DNA from: Parafrankia discariae
GTDB lineage: Bacteria; Actinomycetota; Actinomycetes; Frankiales; Frankiaceae
Assembly (NCBI RefSeq): GCF_000373365.1
Contig: NZ_KB891274.1
Coordinates: forward strand, 115,568 to 179,567
Direction of reading: 5' to 3'
Length of the DNA stretch: 64,000 bases
Both the position numbers and the translations under genes were made by a program. The notes beneath the pieces are model-generated. The model saw only the letters and a program-made list of their open reading frames with translations. It did no database searches and was not told where the DNA came from. This document shows positions 50,390-58,605 of the stretch, one piece after another. How positions within the stretch are numbered: the stretch's first letter is position 1; each line of letters starts with the position of its first letter.

Positions 50390-53242
50390 ATGACCACAGC
50401 CGCGATGACCACCGCCGAGCTCACTGCGACGGGTGCGCGCGGCACCGTCCGAACAGCGGAGCACGGCCGGATCCTGAACGTGCTCGCGGGCGCGGACAGC
50501 GGTGGCCCGGCGATCGTGGAGCTCACCGGCGATCCCGGCTACGGCAAGACCCGGCTGCTGACGGCCGTGGCGGACGAGGCCCGCAAGCGTGGCGTCGACG
50601 TGCTGCGGGGCAGGTCGCTCGAGACCCGTCGGCACCGGCCCTTCCACCCGTTCATCGACGCCTTCAGCACCTGGCGGCCCACCGGCGCCGGGCCGCTGCC
50701 GCAGGCCACCGCGTTCGTCCAGGCCCTGGCGACCGCCGGTGACATGCTCGCCGACACCGAGACCGGCCGCTGCCGGCTCTTCGCCGAGCTGCGATCGCTG
50801 CTGGAGGAGACGCTGGCGGCGGCGCCCGACCCACTGCTGCTGCTGCTCGACGACGTGCATTTCGCCGACCGGGCGTCGGTCGAGCTGCTCGAGATCCTGA
50901 CGCGCTGGCCGCTGGGGCAGCCGCTGTCGGTCGTGGTGGCGCATCGCCGGCGTCAGATGTCCTCCTGGCTGCAGGTCACCCTGCAGCAGGGCGTCGAGGT
51001 GGGCGCGGTGGACCAGGTCGCGTTGCCGGCGCTCAGCCTGCGCCAGAGCGCCGAGCTCCTCGGGCTCGCGGTCACCGCGCCGGGGCTGGCCGACCTGCAC
51101 GAGCGCAGTGCCGGCAATCCGCTCTACCTGACGGCGTTGGCCGAGCGGGAGCGCGGTCTGAACGGAGTGGACCCGACCGGCCCGGACCCGACCGGCGCGG
51201 GTGGCCACGACCCGGCCGGTGAGCCGCCCGACCTGTGGACGCGCAGCGCGCTCGGCGCCCGGCTGCTGGCCGAGACCGTGCATCTCGACGCCCGCCAGCG
51301 GCTGGTCGCGCACGCGGCCGCCGTACTCGGCGACACCTTCTCGATCGACGCCGTGGCGGCCGTCGCGCAGCTCGACCGGGAGGACGCCTGCCAGGCGCTC
51401 GGCCAGCTGCGTGGCCGCGACCTGGTGCGCATGGTGCCGGGCGGCGAGCTGGCCTTCCGCCACCCGCTGCTGGGCAGCTGTGTCTACGGGGAGACCGACT
51501 CCTGCTGGCGGGCCGGGGCGCACCGGCGCGCCCTCGAGCACCTCCGGTCGACGTTCGCCGCGCCGGCCGTGCTCGCCCGGCATGTCGAGCGCTCCGGATC
51601 GCACAGCCAGGCCCTGGACCTGACGGTGCTGCTCGACGCGACCCGGGCGGCCGTGCAGAGCGAGCAGGGCACCGAGGCCGCCCACTGGCTCAGCACCGCC
51701 CTGCGGCTGCGCCGCGCCACCCCGGAAACCCCGAACGGCACAGGCAGCACAGACAGCACCGGCGACACAGCCGGTGCGGGGCTCCCGCCGGTCGGCCCGG
51801 ACGTCTGGCGCCCGGTGATCGACCTGCTCGCCCGTCCCGACACCGTCCCGCGCCTGCGCGCCCTCGGCCAGGAGGTCCTGAACACCCCGGCCGCGTACGG
51901 GGCGGCCGGCCGGGTGGGCACGGCGGCGCACCTGGCGATGGTCTCGGCCTCGATGGGCTGCCACGACCACGCCGTCGCCCTGCTGTCGACCGCGCTCGCC
52001 GACGCCCGCGGGCCGGCGGAGGAGGGGCGCGTGCAGCTGTTCACCCAGCTCGCCCGCATCGTCTCCGGTGGCATACCGAGTCGCGCCGAGGTCGACGCGC
52101 TGACCGGGCCGGAGCCGGCCGGTGACCCGCTGACCCGGGCCGGCGGGCTCGCGGTCCGGGCGCTGTGCGCCGCGCTCACCACCGACCGCGGCACCACCGG
52201 GAACAGGTCCGCGGGCGCGGAGACGGACGCGGCGGCCACCGCGCTCGACGCCCTGGCGGTGAACGGCCCGGACCCCTCGGGCCCGGAGCTGTACCTCCTG
52301 CAGTGCCTGGGCTGGACGGAGGCGATGCTCGGTCGCTACGACAGCGCGCACGCCAGGATCACCCGCGCGGTGCGCGGCGCCCGCAAGCACGGCGAGCGCC
52401 ACCTGCTGCCCGCCCTGCTCAACAGCCTCGCCTACATCCACTACCAGTCGGGGCGCCGGAGCGAGGCGATCGAGGTCACCCGGGAGGCCCAGCACGTGTC
52501 GCAGCGGGCCGGTCGCGCCGACCAGGCGGCGCTGGCACAGGCCGTGGCCACGGCCGCCTGGGCCGGGCTGGGGCGCTCCCCCACGTTCGGCCCGGAGCTG
52601 CCGGAGGGCGTGCACGCCGACGCGCCCCGCACACCGCTGACCGCGCTGTTGTTCGCCGAGGCCGCGCTGGCCGCCGGCGACGGACCGGCTGCCCTGGCCC
52701 TGCTGGGGTCGAAGCGGGAGACCTGGCGGGTCGCCGAGCCGATCCCGGTGCTGGGCGCCCGCATCTTCGAGGTGCTGGCCGCCGCCGCGCTGCTGGCCGG
52801 GGAGGATCCGCGGCCATGGGCGGCCCGCGCGGCCGAGGAGGCCGCCCGGGTCGGGCTGCCCGAGCAGCGGGGCCACGCACTGCTCGCCCGCGGCTACGCA
52901 CTGGGCCGCGGCCCGGAGGCCGACCGGTGCTACGCCGAGGCGGCCGACCTGCTGGCGGGCGCGCCCGCCGGCGGCCGGGCCCGGACGTTCGCGCGGTCGG
53001 CTCAGCAACGGCGCCACCGCCCCGGCCCCGACCCGCTGGTCGAGCTCACCACCAGGGAGCAGGAGGTCGCCCAGCTCGCCGGCCAGGGGCTGCGGACCCG
53101 GGACATCGCCAGCCGACTGCGGGTGAGCCCGCGCACCGTCGACACCCACCTCTCGCACATCTACGACAAGCTCGGCATGAGTTCGCGGGTCGAGCTGGCC
53201 CGGCTGCTGTCCCCGGTCCAACTGCTGCCCCCGGGCCGCTGA
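50390..53242 (+). CDS. Large LuxR-family (LAL) ATPase regulator
   Basis: A 950-residue regulator of the LAL class. AAA-type domain near the N-terminus with Walker A LTGDPGYGKTRLL (about 43-55) and Walker B PLLLLLDDVHFADRASVELL, a long TPR-like middle, and a C-terminal LuxR HTH (LTTREQEVAQLAGQGLRTRD, IASRLRVSPRTVDTHLSHIY, DKLGMSSRVELARLL). Such proteins activate antibiotic clusters in an ATP-dependent way. ATG at 50390 with AAGGAG upstream; the open frame further upstream has no ribosome site. In the abyssomicin cluster a LuxR-type regulator occupies an equivalent role (from memory). Confidence 0.93.
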   Translation: MTTAAMTTAELTATGARGTVRTAEHGRILNVLAGADSGGPAIVELTGDPGYGKTRLLTAVADEARKRGVDVLRGRSLETRRHRPFHPFIDAFSTWRPTGAGPLPQATAFVQALATAGDMLADTETGRCRLFAELRSLLEETLAAAPDPLLLLLDDVHFADRASVELLEILTRWPLGQPLSVVVAHRRRQMSSWLQVTLQQGVEVGAVDQVALPALSLRQSAELLGLAVTAPGLADLHERSAGNPLYLTALAERERGLNGVDPTGPDPTGAGGHDPAGEPPDLWTRSALGARLLAETVHLDARQRLVAHAAAVLGDTFSIDAVAAVAQLDREDACQALGQLRGRDLVRMVPGGELAFRHPLLGSCVYGETDSCWRAGAHRRALEHLRSTFAAPAVLARHVERSGSHSQALDLTVLLDATRAAVQSEQGTEAAHWLSTALRLRRATPETPNGTGSTDSTGDTAGAGLPPVGPDVWRPVIDLLARPDTVPRLRALGQEVLNTPAAYGAAGRVGTAAHLAMVSASMGCHDHAVALLSTALADARGPAEEGRVQLFTQLARIVSGGIPSRAEVDALTGPEPAGDPLTRAGGLAVRALCAALTTDRGTTGNRSAGAETDAAATALDALAVNGPDPSGPELYLLQCLGWTEAMLGRYDSAHARITRAVRGARKHGERHLLPALLNSLAYIHYQSGRRSEAIEVTREAQHVSQRAGRADQAALAQAVATAAWAGLGRSPTFGPELPEGVHADAPRTPLTALLFAEAALAAGDGPAALALLGSKRETWRVAEPIPVLGARIFEVLAAAALLAGEDPRPWAARAAEEAARVGLPEQRGHALLARGYALGRGPEADRCYAEAADLLAGAPAGGRARTFARSAQQRRHRPGPDPLVELTTREQEVAQLAGQGLRTRDIASRLRVSPRTVDTHLSHIYDKLGMSSRVELARLLSPVQLLPPGR

Positions 53243-53263
53243 TGTCGCCGATCCGCTGATCGG

Positions 53264-53293
53264 CGCGCGGCGCGCAACGGCGCGCGCCGCGCG
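53264..53293. terminator. GC-rich hairpin between convergent regulators
   Basis: CGCGCGGCGCGC and GCGCGCCGCGCG form a perfect 12-bp stem with a 6-base loop between the stops of the LuxR gene (53242) and the SARP gene (53329). Confidence 0.6.
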
Positions 53294-53328
53294 TGACACC
53301 ACGGGACGGCTCGGCACCCGCCGCCACG

Positions 53329-54102
53329 TCAGCTCGCGGTGGGCAGGTCGAGCAGCCGGTCGGAGGTGAGGATGGCGTGGTGCAGCCGCCGTAGCGAGCG
53401 GCAGGGCTCCAGCCCCAGCTCGGCCCGCAGCACCCGCTGGGCGTCGCGGTACACCGACAGTGCCTCGGCCTGCCGGCCCGAGCGGTAGAGGACGAGCATC
53501 AGCTGCGAGTACAGCGACTCCCGCAGCGGATGCTGGGCGATGAGCGTGCCGAGCAGGCTGATCACCTCCCGGTGCCGGCCGAGCGCCGTGCGGGCCTCGA
53601 CCGACAGCTCCAGGGCGGCGAGGAGCTCCTCCTCGGCCCAGGCGGCGAAGGCGGTCAGGACCGGCCCCTCCACGGCGGATTCCAGCACCGGGCCACGGAC
53701 CAGGGACAGCGCGAGCTCGGCGGCGGCCAGCGCCTCCTCGTAGCGCCCGGCCAGGTGGTGCTCCCGCCCGTCGCGCATCGCCTCCTGGAACTCGACGACG
53801 TCGTAGCTGGCGCCGTCCAGCCGCAGCAGGTAGCCGGCGGGCTTGGTGACGATGGTGCGGGTGGGGTTCGCGCCGGCGGCCGCGAGGAACTTGCGCAGCT
53901 GGGAGATGTAGACGTGGATGGCGGCCGCCGCCCGGCGGGGCGGCCGATCTCCCCACAGTTCCATGACCAGAGTGTCCTTGGTCGTGATCCGGCCGGCGCC
54001 GACGAGCAGCACGGCCAGGGTGGTCTCCATCTTCGGCGCGCTCAGCAGGTGGCTCTCCCGGCTGTTCGACACGCGCAGGGGCCCGAGCAGTTCGTATCGC
54101 AT
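53329..54102 (-). CDS. SARP/AfsR-type BTAD regulator
   Basis: A 257-residue pathway-specific activator. OmpR-like winged helix at the N-terminus (MRYELLGPLRVSNSRE, TTLAVLLVGAGRITTKDTLV, YISQLRKFLAAAGANPTRTI, VTKPAGYLLRLDG) followed by the bacterial transcriptional activation domain with TPR-like helices (YEEALAAAELALSLVRGPVL, LIAQHPLRESLYSQLMLVLY, GRQAEALSVYRDAQRVL). SARPs bind heptameric direct repeats and switch on antibiotic genes. ATG at 54102 with GAGG 9 bases upstream; divergent from the RHS gene. Confidence 0.94.
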   Translation of the reverse strand: MRYELLGPLRVSNSRESHLLSAPKMETTLAVLLVGAGRITTKDTLVMELWGDRPPRRAAAAIHVYISQLRKFLAAAGANPTRTIVTKPAGYLLRLDGASYDVVEFQEAMRDGREHHLAGRYEEALAAAELALSLVRGPVLESAVEGPVLTAFAAWAEEELLAALELSVEARTALGRHREVISLLGTLIAQHPLRESLYSQLMLVLYRSGRQAEALSVYRDAQRVLRAELGLEPCRSLRRLHHAILTSDRLLDLPTAS

Positions 54103-54461
54103 TGACACCTCGTGCAGGCAGCAGGAAACGAGTCCGGGAAGGGGAGGGCCTCACTGTCCCGCGGCAACGTGGTGCGCACATCGGTGAAACTGCGTAGGTA
54201 AACCGATACGCCGCCCGGCGGCGTTCCAGCCGCGTTCCTCCGGCCGGGGCGTCGGGGGGGGAATTCCCGCCGCGGCGCGGGGCGCGCCGCCTGCGGAGTA
54301 CCGCACTATAGCGGGCGATCAAGGACGTGGCGGCCCGGCCCGCCATCCGCGATGACGGCATTGGCGGTACCCGCCGGGCGCTGGTCCGGCCGCCGGATTA
54401 GAAAACCTTTAGACGGCCCGCCGACTCTCACCTCGTCGAGACAGCGACGAGGGGACCGTCC
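54103..54461. other. Divergent promoter region of SARP and RHS/tetronate operon
   Basis: 359 bases that must hold the SARP promoter and the promoter of the RHS-tetronate gene row. TTAGAAAACCTTTAG (54397-54411) is an AT-rich dyad about 50 bases before the RHS start. SARP-type direct repeats were looked for and not found with certainty. Confidence 0.4.
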
Positions 54462-57400
54462 GTGTCAGATTTCCAGGACGACCACGATCCGGGCGCCGTG
54501 TGGCGGCTGCCGGTCAGTGACACCACGATCCTGTTGGTCGAACTCACCACCGGTGAGCCGGTGCTGCGCCAGCGGGACCTGCTCGCCCCACGCGCCGACG
54601 CGGTCCGGCCGCCGTCGCGTGAGTACCGCGGCCGGCGGACCGGCGAGAACAGCGGGCCGGGACCGGGCTGGTCGGTCACCGGCCCCGACGACTCCGCGGG
54701 GGTCGAGTACGACCCGGCCGGGCGGCCGGTGCGGCACACCGACGCCGCCGGCGCGGTCACCGCCTTCAGCTGGGACGACGAGCACCGGCTGACCGGGCTC
54801 ACCGACGCGGCCGGCGCCCTCGTCCGCCTCTCCTACACCGCCGCCGGGGCCGTCAGCGAGGTCGTCCTGGAGGGCGTCGGGCGCACCGGCTTCACCTACC
54901 AGGACGAACCGTCCGGGACGGGCGGGCCGGCGGGCTCCGGCGGGCCGGCGGCCGAGGGGACCCGCACCGTGGTGACGGACCCGCTCGGCCGCGCCACCGC
55001 GTACACCTTCGACGGCCACGGCCGGCTGCTGACGGTCACCGACCCGCTGGGCGGCGTGCACCGCCAGGAATGGGATCCGGTGGGCCGGCTGGCCGCCGTC
55101 GTCGACCGGACGGGCGGGCGCACCGCCTACGAGTACGACGGGCACGGCCGCCTCGTCGCCCGGGTCGCGCCGACCTCGGCCCGCTCGTCGGTCGGCTACG
55201 GCGACCCGGCGCATCCGGACCTGGTCACCACACTGCGGGACCCGGCGGGCAACGAGGTCGTCCTCGAGCACGACACCGCCGGCCGGGTGGTGCGCGCCGG
55301 CACCCCGGGCACCGCGGGGGCAGCCGACACCGCGGGCGCGGCCGGCTCTCTCGACCGGCGGGCCTACGACCCCGTGCACGGCCGGATCAGCTCCGTCACG
55401 AACGGTGCCGGCCATCGCACCTCCTTCGAGTACGACGCGGCGGGCGAGCTCGTCGCGGTCAGCCCGCCGGCACCGCGGCGCCGCGCCTCGTACGACTACG
55501 ACGAGTTCGGCCGCGTCGTCGCCGTGACCGGCGGCAACGGGCGGCGCACGGCGTACCGTCACGACCCGGTCGGCCGGCTCGTCGAGGTCAGCGGCCCCGG
55601 CGGGGTGCTCCTCTCCCAGACGCACGACCCGCTGGGCCGGATCGTGCGCCGCGCGGGCGCCGGCTGGCGCTACGACTACAGCTGGGTGGCGACGTCGGCC
55701 GGCAGCCGGCTCGCCGCGGTGGTGCGCACCGACGACGCCGGCCGGGAGGAGGTGCGCGCGGAGCACGGTCCCGACGGGGCGCTGCGCTCGCTGACGACCG
55801 CCGGCGGCACCACGGACTACGACTACGACCCCGCCGGCCGGCTGGCCGGGGTGCGCACCCCCACCGGGCACCAGGCCCGCTTCACCCGCGACGCCGCCGG
55901 GCGCGCGCTGCGGATCGAGTTCGGCGGCGCCGTCCAGGAGATCTCCTACGACGCGGCGGGCCGCCGCCGGGCGCTGACCCTGCTCGGCGCGGACGGCGCG
56001 ACGCTGCTGAGCGCCGAGTACGACTACCGGGACCCGACCGGCGCGGACGGCGACCGGTTGCGCCGGCTCGTCCTGGACGGGCAGGCCACCGAGTACGCCT
56101 ACGACCCGCTCGGCCAGCTCATCCAGGCCGGGCCCACCAGCTACGCCTACGACGCTGCGCTCAACCTCGTCCGCCTCGGGGAGACGGCGTTCACCATCGG
56201 CGCGGCCGGCGAGGTCACCCGCTTCGGCGCGACCGAGTTCGACTACGACGGCGCCGGCAACTTCGTCGAGGAGGTCAACCCGACCGGCTCGTTCCGCTAC
56301 AGCGACACGAACCAGACCGTGCTCGGCGTCTTCGGCGGCGCGATCGTCGCCGACATCGCCCACGACGGCCTCGGCCAGCAGACACCCCGGCGGGTCACCG
56401 AGACCACGGTCGACGGGCGGACCGTCACCCACGTCCTGACGCACGGCCCGCTGGGCGTCGCCCGGGTGGTCGACGACGGCGTGCCCCTCGACGTGGTGCG
56501 CCTCCCCGACGGCACGGTGCTCGCGGTCATCACCGCCGAGGGCCGGCTGCTGTGGACGGTGACCGACCACCAGGGCTCCGTGCTGGCACTCGTCGACGAG
56601 CAGGGGGGGCTGGCCGCCCGCTACGGCTACACCCCGCACGGCGCGGTGACCGCCACCGGCCCGGACGCCGCCACCAACCCGTTCCGCTACCGGGGTGCCT
56701 ACCAGCTGCTGCGCAGCGCGCACTTCCTCGACAACCGCCTCTACAACGGCTACTGGGGCCGGTTCACCCAGCCCGACCCCACCGGCCGGCAGTACGGCCC
56801 CTACACGTTCGCGGACAACGACCCGCTCGGCGCCGGACTCCCCGGCCGGCACGACTTCTGGGCGGCGCTGACCGGGCCGCCGGAGCTCGCCGCCGAGCTG
56901 TTCTTCCCGCCGGCCGACGTCGCGGCGCCCACCGCCGGCGCCGCGGACGGCCCGCACGCGCGGGCGGCGCTGGCCGCGCTGACCGGCCCCGGGGTGACCC
57001 CCGCCCAGCTGCCGCGCATCGCCGAACACGGCACCGGCCACACCGCCGGCCGCCGCACCGACCGCACCACCGCGCCCGCCGGCCCGGCGGGCCGGGCGAA
57101 CCCCACCCCGAAAGGACGTCCCACCGTGGCTGACCAGATCGTGATCCGGGTTCCGAACGAGGTCGTCGTCAAGGTCGTCGACGACGTGGTCGACCTGGGC
57201 GACCCGCAGATCGGCCAGACCGGCGTCTTCGACGACGAGCTGTACGACGAGGACGGCAATCTGATCGGCACCTCGCACGGCTCGTTCCGCATCGAGTACG
57301 TGCGGCCCGGCGACGGCGGCCTGATCACCTACTACACCGAGGACATCACCCTCGACGACGGCACCATCCACGCCGAGGGGTGGGCGGACTTCAAGGACGT

Positions 57401-57533
57401 CAAGACGAGCAAGTGGGTGCACTACCCCGCGACCGGGACGGGCGGGCGTTACGCCGGCCTCACCGGTTTCCGCACCTGGCGGATGACGGGCGTGCGGGCT
57501 TCCGCCGAGGCCCGCATCCTGCTGTCCGACTGA
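54462..57533 (+). CDS. RHS/YD-repeat protein reading into an AbyU-like Diels-Alderase domain
   Basis: A 1023-residue open frame. Residues about 60-780 are YD repeats (YDPAGRPVRHTDAAGAVTAF, YTFDGHGRLLTVTDPLGG, YEYDGHGRLVARVAPTS and many more), closing with the RHS core HFLDNRLYNGYWGRFTQPDP (about 755-775). After an Ala/Pro linker the frame continues without a stop into an allene-oxide-cyclase-barrel domain (889-1023). No signal peptide, PAAR or transport domain is visible, unlike secreted Rhs toxins, and no immunity gene follows. RHS shells enclose their C-terminal cargo; here the cargo would be a cyclase. Whether the fusion polypeptide is made or the tail is translated separately is open. GTG at 54462 with GAGGGGA upstream. 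Confidence 0.85.
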   Translation: MSDFQDDHDPGAVWRLPVSDTTILLVELTTGEPVLRQRDLLAPRADAVRPPSREYRGRRTGENSGPGPGWSVTGPDDSAGVEYDPAGRPVRHTDAAGAVTAFSWDDEHRLTGLTDAAGALVRLSYTAAGAVSEVVLEGVGRTGFTYQDEPSGTGGPAGSGGPAAEGTRTVVTDPLGRATAYTFDGHGRLLTVTDPLGGVHRQEWDPVGRLAAVVDRTGGRTAYEYDGHGRLVARVAPTSARSSVGYGDPAHPDLVTTLRDPAGNEVVLEHDTAGRVVRAGTPGTAGAADTAGAAGSLDRRAYDPVHGRISSVTNGAGHRTSFEYDAAGELVAVSPPAPRRRASYDYDEFGRVVAVTGGNGRRTAYRHDPVGRLVEVSGPGGVLLSQTHDPLGRIVRRAGAGWRYDYSWVATSAGSRLAAVVRTDDAGREEVRAEHGPDGALRSLTTAGGTTDYDYDPAGRLAGVRTPTGHQARFTRDAAGRALRIEFGGAVQEISYDAAGRRRALTLLGADGATLLSAEYDYRDPTGADGDRLRRLVLDGQATEYAYDPLGQLIQAGPTSYAYDAALNLVRLGETAFTIGAAGEVTRFGATEFDYDGAGNFVEEVNPTGSFRYSDTNQTVLGVFGGAIVADIAHDGLGQQTPRRVTETTVDGRTVTHVLTHGPLGVARVVDDGVPLDVVRLPDGTVLAVITAEGRLLWTVTDHQGSVLALVDEQGGLAARYGYTPHGAVTATGPDAATNPFRYRGAYQLLRSAHFLDNRLYNGYWGRFTQPDPTGRQYGPYTFADNDPLGAGLPGRHDFWAALTGPPELAAELFFPPADVAAPTAGAADGPHARAALAALTGPGVTPAQLPRIAEHGTGHTAGRRTDRTTAPAGPAGRANPTPKGRPTVADQIVIRVPNEVVVKVVDDVVDLGDPQIGQTGVFDDELYDEDGNLIGTSHGSFRIEYVRPGDGGLITYYTEDITLDDGTIHAEGWADFKDVKTSKWVHYPATGTGGRYAGLTGFRTWRMTGVRASAEARILLSD
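57126..57533 (+). CDS. AbyU-like spirotetronate Diels-Alderase (internal start)
   Basis: The last 135 residues of the RHS frame, which could start at the GTG 57126 with AAAGGA exactly 9 bases upstream. The sequence (QIVIRVPNEVVVKVVDDVV, GVFDDELYDEDGNLIGTSHG, SFRIEYVRPGDGG, LITYYTEDITLDDGTIHAEG, WADFKDVKTSKWVHYPATGT, GGRYAGLTGFRTWRMTGVRA) matches, from memory, the eight-stranded barrel enzyme AbyU of abyssomicin synthesis, which performs the intramolecular [4+2] cycloaddition joining the exocyclic tetronate methylene to a triene. The tetronate cassette right behind it supports this strongly. The active-site residue set must be checked against AbyU. Confidence 0.75.
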   Translation: MADQIVIRVPNEVVVKVVDDVVDLGDPQIGQTGVFDDELYDEDGNLIGTSHGSFRIEYVRPGDGGLITYYTEDITLDDGTIHAEGWADFKDVKTSKWVHYPATGTGGRYAGLTGFRTWRMTGVRASAEARILLSD

Positions 57534-57561
57534 GGCCCGCCGCGCAGGAGAGGAGCACACC

Positions 57562-58605
57562 GTGCCCGGTCCCGACATCCACGTCCTGTCCGCCGGTTCG
57601 GCGCTGCCGGGGCCAGCGGTGGACAACGCCACCCTGGCCCAGCGGTTCGGCATGGACACGCTCTGGCAGCAGTGGATCGAGGTGTTCATCGGGACCAGGG
57701 CCCGGCACCTGGCCCTCGACCTGGAGTCCGGCCAGCTCACCAGCACCCTCGCCGAGCTCGTCGAGCGGGCGGGCCGCCAGGCGCTGGCCGCGGCCGGGCT
57801 GGGGCCCGGCGACATCGACGCGGTGGTGCTCGGCACCGCCACCCCCGACCAGCTCATGCCGGCCACCGTGAACATCGTCGCCGACCGGCTGGGCATCAAC
57901 GACGTCCGGACCTACCAGTTGCAGTCCGGGTGCTCCGGTGCCGTGCAGGCGCTGGACGTGGCGCGCCAGATCCTGCTGGCCGGCAGCGGCCGGCGGGTAC
58001 TGGTCCTCGGCGGCGACGTGATCGCCCGGTTCTACGACGTCACCGCAGACCTGCGCAAACTGCCGCCCGCGCAGCTCGTCAACTACGTGCTGTTCGGGGA
58101 CGCCGCCGGCGCGGCGGTGCTGTCGACCGAGCCGGGCCCCGGCTCGGCGGTGGTGCGGGCGCTGTTCACCCGGCTGGTCGGGCTCGGCCGTCCGCCCGGC
58201 GCGACGCTGGAGTGGTTCGGGCCGACCGACCGTGACAGCACCCGCCCGGCCGCGACCGAGGACTACAAGGCCATCGAGCAGCACGTGCCGGCGATGACCG
58301 GCGAGGTGCTCGAGGAGCTGCTCACCGCCACCGGCTGGAGCCCCGGCGAGGTGGACCTGCTGCTGCCGCCGCAGCTGTCCGGGCGGATGACCAGGCTGAT
58401 CACCGAGAAGCTGGCGCTGCCCCGGGCCGGTGAGGTGACCGTCGTCGACGAGGCCGGCAACTGCGGCAACGCGATCGTCTTCCTCCAGCTGGAGCGGGCG
58501 CTGGCCAAGCTCGGCGCGGGTGAGCGGGCGGTCGGCGTCTCCATCGAGTCCAGCAAGTGGATCAAGGCCGGCTTCGCCCTGCAGGGCGGCGGAGGGGACT
58601 CCTGA
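57562..58605 (+). CDS. KASIII-like tetronate-forming ketosynthase (AbyA1 type)
   Basis: A 347-residue thiolase-fold enzyme like 3-oxoacyl-ACP synthase III. Nucleophile Cys124 in YQLQSGCSGAVQALDVARQI; the Asn site is intact in DEAGNCGNA (Asn300), but LLLPPQLSGRM has Pro270 where KASIII has His of PHQ. In tetronate pathways (AbyA1-type) the homologue condenses glyceryl-ACP with the polyketide to close the tetronate ring, a C-C and C-O bond formation that need not use the decarboxylative His. GTG at 57562 with AGGAGAGGAG upstream, 28 bases after the RHS/AbyU frame. Its stop overlaps the FkbH start. Confidence 0.9.
   Translation: MPGPDIHVLSAGSALPGPAVDNATLAQRFGMDTLWQQWIEVFIGTRARHLALDLESGQLTSTLAELVERAGRQALAAAGLGPGDIDAVVLGTATPDQLMPATVNIVADRLGINDVRTYQLQSGCSGAVQALDVARQILLAGSGRRVLVLGGDVIARFYDVTADLRKLPPAQLVNYVLFGDAAGAAVLSTEPGPGSAVVRALFTRLVGLGRPPGATLEWFGPTDRDSTRPAATEDYKAIEQHVPAMTGEVLEELLTATGWSPGEVDLLLPPQLSGRMTRLITEKLALPRAGEVTVVDEAGNCGNAIVFLQLERALAKLGAGERAVGVSIESSKWIKAGFALQGGGGDS

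Noticed and set aside
50066-54361. 1431-codon minus-strand open frame and similar long frames (54465-57899 -, 58263-60539 -, 3440-5752 +, 18296-21328 +)
   Set aside because: All are antisense to well-identified genes, have Arg/Gly/Pro-biased composition without family motifs, and result from the high third-position GC of the true genes.
54462-57533. RHS gene as a secreted polymorphic toxin with immunity partner
   Set aside because: No secretion domain, no known toxin fold at the C-terminus and no small immunity gene; the next gene is the KASIII-like enzyme.
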